A stretch of DNA of 64,000 nucleotides. Source: Combretum micranthum (Eukaryota > Streptophyta > Magnoliopsida > Myrtales > Combretaceae). The stretch lies in the NCBI GenBank assembly GCA_024138025.1, contig JAMXBD010001396.1, forward strand, positions 62,001 to 126,000. The letters are read 5' to 3'. Position 1 is the stretch's first letter; each line of letters opens with the position of its first letter. Shown one piece after another: positions 12,197 through 23,027 of the stretch. The notes under the pieces were generated by a model. That model had not been told where the DNA came from, did not search any database, and saw only the letters and a list, made by a program, of their open reading frames with translations. A program made the position numbers and the translations under genes.

Positions 12197-12905
12197 CAGA
12201 ATGTGGTCATTTAGGTCATTTTTGTGTGCAATTAAACTATAATTAAACTTTGATACATATTGTTTTCATTTGCAATCACCATGACAAATTACAAAAGGAC
12301 GGTATTTGAAATCTTTGTGTTAAGTATGCTGCTGTTGGTCACACATCCCTATGTTGTTCACATACACAAAGTTTTGAACATAAATAGAGGGAAATTTATT
12401 TAAGATAGCATCAAACACTCTGATGCAGTCTCTTGCCTCGGTTTGAACGATGATGGAATTCTTTTTTTTAATTTTTTTCTTTTTTTGCTCAATTTTCCAG
12501 AATTTTTTATATTCTTTATTTATTTTAGTAAAGCTAAATTAATTAATAATAGGACTAATAAATAAAAATGTGCCAAGTGTCCCTCTTTTAAAATTAACAG
12601 GAGATTATTAAACACAGGTCATGTGTTGGTCTCAAAACAAAAGTCATATCACTTTATTGCAAATGATCCAAAACATAGATCATGTTTTTTGTAATTTACC
12701 TTATAATGAATGCTGAATGTTGTTGTTTTTGTGTGCAATTTAACCTTCGATACATATTGTTTTCATTTTCAATCACCATGACAAATTACAATAGCATGGT
12801 ATTTGAAATCTTCGTGTTAAGTACAGTGCTATTGGTCACACATCCCTATGTTGTTCACATACACAAAGCTTTAAATATAAATAAAGGGAAAATTTTATTT
12901 AAAGG
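11883..12905. repeat. Tandem direct repeat, ~523-bp period
   Basis: Unit 1 (~11883-12405) and unit 2 (~12406-12905) share successive landmarks: CAGTCTC(C/T)TGCCT, TGGAATTC, ATAGGACTAATAAATAAAAATG, AATTTACC(C/T)TATAATGAATG and CACACATCCCTATGTTGTTC. The duplication covers the right arm of the foldback element plus ~200 bp of flank. Unit 2 has small internal deletions. Confidence 0.8.
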
Positions 12906-14199
12906 AATAGTTACAAAACGCACATATTGAATAACCTACTAACGTACAATTGGAAAAAAAATAGCAAACAAGTTAAGTCAAAAGGATTTGTGTTAGAGAA
13001 AGATTTTATTATAGAGACTCAAAAAGATAAGAATATAAATAGCAATACAAAAGATTAATATTCTGAATGGATGTTGGTACAACGTAAAAGACACCAAACA
13101 AAAGGAAAAAAAATAATAATATAATAAACCATTGGTAAATAAAGAGCACATATCATGTGCTACCATAGTTAATAATGAATATTATTATAAATATCATGTC
13201 TAAGCATATTGTAAATCCAAAGGAGAAAGTGGAAGCAGTTACCTAAGAACCATATATTAATACAGCATGTTTATAGGGCACGTCTTAAAGAAGCATCAAA
13301 TCCTAATCAAAATAAATATGAATTTATCTCCATAAAGGATTTCTATTTAGCTACTTTAAATTTCCTTATAAATGAACAATCACAACCCTCATCTCAATAC
13401 CATGCCACTAATTCTTCATCCTCTACACGAAAAGAAAAGTCCAGTTGTTTAAAAGTCCAAGCATATAATGAAGGAAAAGGTGGATAAAAAATGTGTCCTA
13501 ACATTCAATATCCAAATCTTTCGGTAACATCCAATGTTCCTTAGATAGATCTTAGATTTCAAATGTTCAATATGGAATCAGTTACAACCAAATATTGGGT
13601 GATAATCAACCTATATGAGATTTGATTTTGCAGGGATGATATCTTGTCCAACAACTAAATTACATGGATTCATGTAACCGTCTCAAGAGCATAAGGAACA
13701 TCATATATGACCTGAAAAAATCAACAAGTGGTGTCAATCAAAGAGTTTATTATGCTAATACCAATTTCGTTGAACTATAATTTCATGCACTCATTTCTTC
13801 TCATACAACAATAGGAGAAGACACTTGAACTTACATTATTTCAAAATCTTTAAACAAACAACATAAGTGCTCTACCATATGCCCTGTTAATGGCATTATG
13901 GATGGACCTAAATAGGGAGGAGTCAATGTTCTTATTGGACAGTAGTAATCGCCTATGAACTTTCATTTAGAACTTATGACAATTACCTTAGCAAGGTCGA
14001 AGTACAGTGTTATCGATTTTTATTCTAGCAAATGAAAGACTATTGTGACTAATTTTGTATGTGCAATTTGTGTTTTACCTTGAAATACCATATGTTTAAA
14101 TTCACAAGCAAATATGGATGTAGTTATGAATACACTCACTAATCTCATGCCTGAGTTGATTATTGCAATGGAGACTAAGCTAAGTCATACTAGCATTGA
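12906..14199. other. Intergenic, nothing recognised
   Basis: AT-rich stretch with no convincing coding, RNA or element signal. Confidence 0.6.
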
Positions 14200-16070
14200 T
14201 CTTTTCTTGAGGTAATTATAATTGGATTCCTATAAACATTTGGAATCAAATGGGCAAAGTAGAGGAATGATGTTGTGGCATAAGGTGGAATTAGTTATTG
14301 ACTTTATCAAACAAAAAAAAACCATGAGATGCAAGCTATGATCTAGGTTAGGAACCTAACTCTTCTTTGTCTTATTAGGTTTGTTTTTTTTTAATTTATG
14401 GGCCAACAAAAGTATAATCTAAATATTTATTATGGAACAATCTTCTTGACACATACATAAACATCATCCATGGTTGATTATAGGAGACTTTAATGATATA
14501 ATACATAAGGGTGAAAAATTGGGGTAGAGGGGTAGGGCGGTTTGTTTAATAAGTCTCACATAAATAAATATAATAACTATATGTGTTGTTTTTTGATATA
14601 TTTGGGCAAATAGGCAGTAACTCCCAATATTAATTCAATTAAGATTAGACTAAGAGTGGGTAAACCAAGCTTAGAGAGATATTTATCCAAAGACCAAGTT
14701 ATATCATATGCAAAAATGGTCATCTGACCATTGTGCAGTTTTTCAAAATACTTGTCCTTATCCTACTAAAAACGTAAGGAATATGGTATTTTGTTTAAGC
14801 CAATATGGTTTAATCACTGCAACTGTATTTCACCAATCCAACAAATATGGGAAGATTGTAATAATTCATGAATTGTAGAATATGAAAATCACCATAAAGA
14901 TTCAAAATCTGGAACAAAGAAGTGTTTGGCATTATCAAGAAAGAAAAAAGAGGAAATTGCTCAAATAAATGAGTCTATAAATAAGGGTTTGTCCCTTTAT
15001 TTGACTATGGATTTAGTAGCCTAGGAAAAAGGATTGTAGATGTAAGTTAAATGGAATGCTAAAAAGACAAGAAGCGCTATAAAGAATGATATCAAAGGAA
15101 AAATGGATTATAAAGGGAAAAAGAATCGCTAAATATTATCATGATCTAATAAAAAAATAGAAGATCTAAGAATAGAATTTTAACAATTAAAATAATGTAA
15201 GAGAACAAAAGTTTGAACTATGAAAAATTCAACAGATATGTACCAAGTACTTTAAGGAATTATTTACTTTAATAAAAAAAAAACGAGGGGGACTTCACAA
15301 CCCTTTGCCTTTGTCATGGCTTAAGCAAATGAGAAAAATGAAAATCTTACTAAACAAATTAATAAAGGTGAAATATTTAATGCTTTTTAAACAATTCACT
15401 CTTGGAAGGCACCAAGTAAAAGATGCCTTCATACTATCTTCTTTAAAACAATATTGGCTAATGATCGAAGAGTGTGTGATTCGGAAAATTCCTAAATATA
15501 TAAACCAAATCTAGTTAGTTCTTACTCATATAACTTCGGGAGCAAACTCAGTATACCACTATAGGCCAATTAGTCTATGCACTAACCTACACAAGATAGT
15601 AGTAAAAGTTTGAGTGCCTACACTTTTCCCTCAATTAAATGACCCAATTCATCCAGCCATCTAACTCATCGAGCTCAAGCAAGCTTCATTTCAAATTGTA
15701 AAGCTAATAACAATATTATCTTATGGATGAGGTATTACATAGTCTACATAAGAGAAAAATCTTACATGGATGTTACTAAAAACTAATCTCAGGAAAGATT
15801 ATGACATATTGGATAGAAAATATATGCATCGAGCATTAACTAGTTTAAACTTTCCTTAGTGGAGAATACAACTAGTTGATAGTTGCATTTTGACTACTGC
15901 CATTGAAGTAATGATAAATGGTATAATTGCTAACAATTTAAACCAAGTTGTGGCTTAGGACAAGGGAATCCTTTATCACATTATAATGGGATTAGAGTTT
16001 TTAAGTCGAATGATTGAATATGAAGCTCATTTTTTAGGCAATAAACTAGGAATGTGCATGTGATGATACG
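14200..16070 (+). pseudogene. Decayed L1-type LINE (endonuclease and reverse transcriptase)
   Basis: In order on the plus strand, across several frames: the endonuclease motif PWLIIGDFNDII with downstream GEKLG (~14468-14520), a SDHC-like endonuclease motif (~14725), the RT motif YRPISLCTN (~15558-15590), and the MINGIIANN and GLRQG(N/D)PLS-like segment of the RT core (~15910-15985). This order is that of plant L1 non-LTR elements, in which an apurinic endonuclease precedes the RT. The sequence is riddled with stops and indels. I see no clear poly-A tail or target duplication, so the ends are approximate. Confidence 0.7.
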
Positions 16071-16289
16071 GGTGTTATATACTTTCCAAGATAAATCAGG
16101 TCAATAAATAAATATGGAGAAATTTGCAATTATTTTCTTCAAAAATATGATACAAATTGAAAAATTATTAACTCCAAGAAATTATCTCTTTCAAAGAGAT
16201 TGAATAGTTTGGAAAATATATTGGTTTTTCTCTACATAATAAGTTCAAAGGATAATGTCACGAATGATACCTAAAACTTTAATAAAATA

Positions 16290-16500
16290 TACAATTAGAC
16301 ACTTAAATTTTTTAAATGATCAATTTAGTATTTGAACTTTAAAATTGATCAATTTAGTACTTGAAAATCTTTGAAATTGACCAATTTAGTATTTGAAAGA
16401 ATTTGATAGAGGTACTATTAGCGTGCACGAAAAGTTTTTTCAGATACTAAATTTATCAATTTTAAAGTTTTTCAAGTACTAAATTGATCAATTTTAGTCA
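16290..16500. repeat. Small foldback repeat
   Basis: Several copies of a GATCAATTTAGTA-like word on the left (16318-16400) are followed after a short spacer by their inverse, TACTAAATT(G/T)ATCAATTTTA, to 16495. This gives an imperfect hairpin-forming unit of about 200 bp, plausibly a MITE fragment. Confidence 0.5.
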
Positions 16501-18660
16501 CTACTTATATAGAAAGGATATTACACTTCCCCTAGATTTGTATTCAACAAGTTCCTAGAGAACTCAATCAAGTTATTAATAAATTATACTTGGACTTTTT
16601 TAAACATTGTTTCTCACTTTTTAAACAAATAATAGCTCTAAAGGTTATCATTTGATGTTTTAGATCGAAATTAATCATATGGAAAATATTCATGTTTTTT
16701 CATATTGAAATCATCGGTCATAAGGAAAATCACTTACATGTTGGGGATTTTTTTTTCTCAGACTTTTTTCGCTTAAATCTATACTATACATGATGGTTAA
16801 TTGTCATTATGAATGACAATAAATCTCACACATCAAAGCACGATACTATATTTTGCACATGCATGTAAGCAATATCATATGACCAAAATTTTTACCAAAA
16901 TAACATTTTCATCAAGTTAAATCAACGTGTTCAAGCATATGTCACAATCCCCACAATCAAAACTCCAAACAATTCAAGCTCAATTTACAAATGTACTTGA
17001 GTTAGATACATCATTTTTGAAACAATATTTAGGACTCAATTCTATTACAGTTTACTGAAATTACTAATCATTATATAATGTGTTCATCACCTGCTATCAT
17101 GTTCCCTTCTAAAACATAGTCTATTTACAACGTCTAACCAATGTCTCATTCCACTTATAGTGTCCATTGTAATATAGCATCCTCCTTACTCAACTTACTA
17201 TATCATACATGACTCACATATATTGATGATCCACAAGGTTCCTTCAACAAGCATCTAATATAAGAAATTCATCTAATACATACAAGACCATCATACTCTT
17301 GTTTTTATTGGCTATTAAATGCATTTATCAATTGGTTTTCAATTATTTTGTCATGGAAAAAAAATATATATATATATATATATATATATAGGTGTCATAG
17401 AACCCATCATCTATTCTTGAAATTCAATATGTTGCTCCTTTGAATCCAAATTTTCCATATTAAAATACTGATTTGTTTCAATCTATGTTGTTAAATTTTC
17501 ATAATCTTTGCTTTTTGTCCTTAACAAATCAATCATTCGAATTCCAATTTATTTAATCTAATGGTTTCACTTAATCAAGAATTAAAACAGTTACATCTTA
17601 GAACAAGAGGTCAACCTATAAGTGTTGTCAACCAGGTCAATAGAAGGATTAACAATCTTCTTTTTATTTAATCCTGTCATTTCATGTTATTCATTCTACA
17701 TATAACACTATTTAAATGTTAAGATTTTTATCATTTTATTACTCATACTTCCATAAACCTTGATTTTGATGTATATGAGGGTTTGCTTCTTGTGAAATCA
17801 TTAATTTTAATTATCTAAGGATTTACTCTTAATTATAATTCTCTCACAGAAAGTTCAATTCACATAGCTTTAACTTTATACACTCCCAATTCCCTATAGT
17901 TATTACATTAGTAATTACTAAGGGCCACAAATCCATTATTTCTATTTGTTACAAATCCAAACATAAGTTTCTACTTATGCAAATTGAAAGTACCATTTAG
18001 AAGTTTCCTTAGTTAAGGTGTCTCCCCTTTTCTCTATCTTCGAAGTTAATGTTATGACTTATGACCCACACATACATAACAAGGAAAATAAAAAGGTTTT
18101 GTTTATTACATTTCTTGTATTTGTCTCATTATTTTATTAATGTTATTTTTTTTCTTCTTTTTATATAACTTAAATGATTCATAAAATAATTCATAAAATA
18201 ACTCGTTTATATGCAGTTTTAGGATATGGCAAAATTAAACCAAAAAATTAGATAGATAAAATGAGTAATATAAAATTAAATAGAAGAATGAAAGTGATTA
18301 ATTAAATATTGTATTATAATCTTATATATGTGTCAAAAAACTATTTTTCATTTTAATTTTATGTTATATAATATAATATAACTTATGAATTTAAATAGCC
18401 TAATTTTCATTCCTAAAATAAAAGTTTAAGTTTGGTCTATTGATAAATGAGTTTTATTTCAAACTCAAATTTGAATTTAAATTACTTATCGATTGTAATA
18501 ATTTTAATTCGAGTAAGCCAAATTCAAATATATTACAAACAATTTTGCTCCTATAAACATTTTTATTGAAACCCGTAATTTATTATTTATTTATCGCAAC
18601 ACCAGCACGTGGAGATCGGGATCTACTAAGATCAAATCGCAACCTACTATGCCTACTTTT
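16501..18660. other. Intergenic, nothing recognised
   Basis: Very AT-rich sequence, with a TA dinucleotide run at 17363-17391. No coding sequence or element ends that I can support. Confidence 0.6.
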
Positions 18661-18667
18661 TTTTTTT

Positions 18668-19015
18668 TACATAACCTATCATACATACCATTTTTTAACT
18701 TACTACATTTACCATTTTTTAAAATAAACCTATCACTTTATATAAAATTTAATAATAAGTCTTGAGTCTTTTCTAGAAATTGTCTGTATGCAACTTAACA
18801 CAGAACTATTTCTAGAACAATAGACTAATGTAAGTACACTTTTACAAAACCTATCATACATATCATTTTTTTAACCTACTACATTTATCATTTTTAAAAT
18901 AAATCTATCACTCTATAAAAAATTTAATAATAGATCTTGAGTTTTTTCTAGAAGTTGTTTGTGTGCGACTTGATGCAGAACTACTTCTAGAACAGTAAAC
19001 TAACATGAGTACGCT
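18668..19015. repeat. Tandem duplication, 175-bp period, with paired TTCTAGAA palindromes
   Basis: Two units (about 18668-18842 and 18843-19015) share ACCTATCATACATA, CTACATTTA(C/T)CATTTTT and ATAGTAAG/AGATCTTGAG-like words. Each unit carries two TTCTAGAA palindromes 39 bp apart: 18771 and 18810, then 18946 and 18985. TTCnnGAA is the core of a heat-shock element. The array lies about 1.1 kb upstream of S40 copy B. Confidence 0.75.
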
Positions 19016-19078
19016 GACCATTGTAAGGATAATACCAAAACAACTCCACTTGCCTTCTCAGTTACCGGAGAGTAGAAA

Positions 19079-19768
19079 CCCTAACTAGGGATGAAAATGG
19101 GGCGGGTCAGGGATGGGTCATTCTGTCCCAAAACCCGACCTGATTATAAAAAGGTGTCCCAGAGACCCGACTCGACCCGATTTTAAGGAAACCCGACTGG
19201 ACCCGAACCCGACCCGATGATGTTCATTGATTATTGAGATAAATACCAAATAGATATATAAAAGAAACTCTTCTTAATAAAATTGACGAGCTGTGTTGTG
19301 TAATAATAATAATAAAATGTGACACTACACGACGATCAATATATACTTGATTATTTGTCATTATATATATATATATAATATCTATTTTGTCCAAGAAATT
19401 TAATTTTTATACTTTGTTGTGTTGTGTGGAAAAGAAATAAATTTTGAAAAAGTGAGGGAAGTTGCACATGGAAATCGATTTTCTCGGGATAATTGGTCGG
19501 TAATTATTAATTATAAATATAATTTGTATCATATCATGTGAATCAATACATGAATAACAAAATGATTATATAAAAAGCATCATTCAACTAATGAACAAGT
19601 AGATTCCTTAAACTAAAATTTTTAATTTTTTTTAATTATATCGGATTTAGTTCTTCCAACGGATTATGAGTACAACCTAAAACCCAATCCTAAACCCTAT
19701 GGGTTTTTAGCGAAACGGACAAGCGGATATCTTATAACGATCCGCCCTGATTGCATCCCTCCCTAACT
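19079..19768. mobile_element. hAT-type MITE, TSD CCCTAACT
   Basis: The element is 19087-19760 (674 bp), bounded by 8-bp direct repeats CCCTAACT at 19079-19086 and 19761-19768. The termini are inverted: left AGGGATGAAAATG, right (inverse) AGGGATGCAATC, both followed by a GGGCGG word. An 8-bp target duplication and short TIRs indicate the hAT superfamily. It has no transposase. It carries iterated GACCCGA words near the left end (19130-19215), a feature of a common plant MITE type. It lies ~350 bp upstream of S40 copy B. Confidence 0.8.
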
Positions 19769-19982
19769 ACATGCGCTGATCCACGAGCGTCGCCGGCTCA
19801 ATTACCACACCACCCTCCAATGTGCTTGTGTTATTTTAACGTGGTATAATTTCGGCGTCTTCCATTCTCTGCGGATACGATTGCTGATGCAAGCGCCTTT
19901 CACCAAATGCAAACTAAATGAATCCCAAATTCAAATGAAATTAATTAACTAATACCCTCTTAGTTTATACGTGCCATTACGC

Positions 19983-19990
19983 TATATATA
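19983..19990 (+). promoter_or_regulatory. Probable TATA box of S40 copy B
   Basis: TATATATA about 130 bp before the ATG at 20118, in a short unique region between the hAT MITE and the gene. The position fits a plant core promoter with a ~100-bp leader. Confidence 0.5.
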
Positions 19991-20117
19991 GGTGTCCAAT
20001 GCAAAATGAGTAGATAAGAATTTAGTAGGAATTTCGTATAAAAACTATTTAAATTGACTCCTTAATTGGGTCGCCGGGGAAAAAGGCCACTGGAGTCGTC
20101 GGGATTGAACTTCCGAT

Positions 20118-20764
20118 ATGGTCAAAGGCCGGAAACTGACAATCAGCATAAGTGAACGATACCTGGGGAGCTATAGCCATGGAGATAATTATGGAGGCAA
20201 TGGAGACGACGTGGGGGAGTTAGTCGAGGACGATGTCTGGTCCGCCGTCGAGGTCGAGGGTGCGTCCAACGCCACCGACAGCAGCCGTTCATCTGGCGCG
20301 TGGAGCCCCTCTGCCCCCTTCTTGGATCACAATCACAGTGTTTCGATAGCGATCCACCGACAGGCCCGAGGGGAAACGGTCACCATGCTGGGGGTCTATC
20401 CGCCGCGTTCGAGGATTCTGGAGCGATGACGTCATCGAGGATCGTGCACCAGCTGCGTGGGAAGGACCACTTGTCATCGCCACGTGGCGGTCGCCATTTG
20501 GCGTCGTCAGCACCAGTTAATGTGCCTGATTGGAGCAAGATATACCGAGTCGATTCGGTTGAGTCGCTGCACGATTCGGATGATGGGCTGGAGGGTCGGG
20601 ATGGTCCGATGATTCCCCCACATGAGTATCTAGCGCGTAAGTATGAACGCAGCCGGAAAGTGGCCGTAACGTCGGTTTTTGAAGGGGTGGGCCGCACGCT
20701 CAACGGCCGGGATATGTGGCGTATGCGCAATGCCGTTTGGAGCCAAACCGGTTTTGATGGATAA
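20118..20764 (+). CDS. Senescence regulator S40 family protein (DUF584), copy B, one frameshift
   Basis: Intronless S40-like gene, 647 bp from ATG to TAA; 648 bp would encode a 215-residue protein, a normal length for this family. The N-terminus MVKGRKLTISISERYLGSYS and the DVGEL-EDDVWS segment are typical. The C-terminal two-thirds carries [59 protein letters not shown] and the terminal GFDG. Reading passes from the first frame to the second through one missing base near 20362-20366 (AGGCCC here, AGGTCCC in copy A). The ATG is chosen because the family begins M-x-K-G-R-K. The S40 family acts in the nucleus in senescence and stress responses (family knowledge). It is either a recent pseudogene or an intact gene with a sequencing error. 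Confidence 0.85.
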
Positions 20765-22075
20765 TAATTTTGTTGAACCGAACCGATCAGATGGTTTTCT
20801 CAAATCGGTTCAGATGAGCAATTAAATTCACATATTAAATGATGAACGATAATTGTTGATACAAAATTTAGAATTTTTTTTAATTTTATTTGTTTTCTTT
20901 TGGCTTAATATGGGCAATTACTAACTGAGTGGACTCGGTTTAAAGGGGGGTCAAACTCAGTAAAGAGTGATCTTAAACATAATTGTTTGTTTTCTTGCCC
21001 TGAATTAAAAGCAGATTAAATTAAGATAAGAAAATCGGTCCACTACTTCGAATGGAATATGGATCAATGTTGCTCATTTTGCCCTTACTATCTGTAAATG
21101 TGGCACCTATACTATTTTAGTATTTAAAGTAGTAATTGATTAAATAATAAATTATATATGCGATTGTTTAAAAAAATAATGATTTTGTTAAAATAATTAT
21201 TATATATATATATATTTCTAGAATATTACCAACTTAATTTTCTTATCAAATGACTTATCTTAATCTATTTCTCGAAACAGACTCTACTAAAGTTTTTTAT
21301 CATAACTTTTATTCTTTTTATGTATTTATAAACATCAATATATACTTTTAGAATATATTATCACCACTTAGTCTCTTTATTAAGTTTAGTTTTTTGGAAT
21401 GAAATTGAATTCTATTTATATTACTGCAGAATGGTTATTTCTTTATGTGATTTGTAAAAAACTCTACCATAAGAAATGTTTATTTTATATCACATTGAAT
21501 AGAACAGGAATCTCTATCCTTTTCATTTATTGGAAGAATAACCACTCCTAACAAAAAAATATTTTATTTAAAAATACTCCCGATATTAAAATCACGGGAT
21601 TGCTATTCATTTAAAACTTTATTTTTTCTAGTGAATCAAACATAACATTAATATTATATATATGTTTATATACATGTATATAGATCTTTTGCAATTAAGA
21701 GTTCTAATTACATCTAGAAAGAAGAGTAGATGATTTTATCTACTGATGTGTGTATATATATGGCCTTTCAATTTAAAAATAAATATAGAAGAAAAATAAA
21801 CTATAATATTTTATTTATAAATAAATCAAATAAATTTATTTGTGAAATATAAATACTGATCATATCACCCAATACAAACACACCTAATTAATCCGGAGTG
21901 GATTGAATCATTGCCAAAAAATAATGGCTGTCCAATCCATCATTTACATGGTCCACGGGAACAACGATGTTAAAGATAATTTATCCAAACGAGGAGATGA
22001 AAATATTCCTGGTATAAAATATTAATAAAGTATGCTAGTACATATACACTCATAATGTGTGTATAGAAATCTATT
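20765..22075. other. Non-coding 3' flank of S40 copy B
   Basis: Collinear with 460-1735 of copy A. Similarity stops near 22075, after the shared CATAATGTGTGTAT word, and resumes only at ~50955. No gene seen. Confidence 0.75.
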
Positions 22076-22111
22076 TATAATATATATTTTGTAAAGATTT
22101 TGTATTATAAT

Positions 22112-22740
22112 ACCCTTTCATTTATAATAACCTTTCAATGTTTTTCAATAATTGTATCTCTTTATTTATAATACCTTTTCAGTATATTCCTATAAATGCA
22201 ATCCCTCGTAAATATATATATGTATGTGTATATATATATATAGTATAGGTTCTTCTTATCTCTCTTTTTATGGTTTCCGCCTTCCATTTCTCTCTTAACC
22301 CATTTTTTTCTTATATTTTTCACTCTTTCTTCTCTGTCTCATAAATTTTTTGGCTTCCATTTTATTTTTATCTTTCTTTTCTCTCAGTTAATCTTCACTT
22401 ATCTTTATTCTTAACCGTAGTTCTATATTGTAGTAACATTTCATTCATGATAACCTTTCAATATTTTCCATTAAATGTATCTATTTGCTTATGATACCTT
22501 TTCAATATATTCCAACAAATGCAATCGCTCATAAATTTATATATATATATATATATATATGTATAGGTTCTCTTTATCTCTTTCTTTATAGTTTCCACCT
22601 TTCACTTCTCACTTAACTCATTTTTCCTTACATTTTCACTTTTTCTTCTCTGTCTCATTTTTTTTTCTTTCATTTTATTTTTATCTTTCTTTTCTCTCAA
22701 TTAATCTTCCCTTGTCTTTGTTCTTAATCATAGTTTTAAT
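22112..22740. repeat. Imperfect tandem duplication, ~310-330 bp units
   Basis: Unit 1 (~22112-22430) and unit 2 (~22440-22740) share ATAACCTTTCAAT, AATGCAATC(C/G)CTC, TAGGTTCT, TTTATCTTTCTTTTCTCTCA and CTTAA(C/T)C(G/A)TAGTT in the same order. Each contains a TA-dinucleotide run of different length. Confidence 0.7.
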
Positions 22741-22979
22741 CTATGTTTTACAACACACTCCTTGTTATAAGGGTAATGGTTTGTTCATTTTCTATATTCA
22801 TCTACAATATTTTAAGGGTTTTTATTTTACGCTTCATTTCACCCTTTGTTTTTCTCTTTAGAATATGTGATATTAAGATTAAATCAATGCATTAGTTATA
22901 ATATTTGTTATTTTAATAACTCTATGTAAATATATACAACACTTAGATTTTGAAAACTTTATACTTGATAACACACGCT

Positions 22980-23027
22980 TTATTATTATTATTATTGTTG
23001 TTGTTGTTGTTGTTGTTGTTATTATTT
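22980..23027. repeat. (ATT)n(GTT)n compound microsatellite
   Basis: About six ATT units followed by about eight TTG/GTT units and then ATT again, without interruption. Confidence 0.9.

Noticed and set aside
16930..17300. Possible LTR start at TGTCACAATCCCC (16939)
   Set aside because: No matching LTR end, TSD or internal landmarks found.
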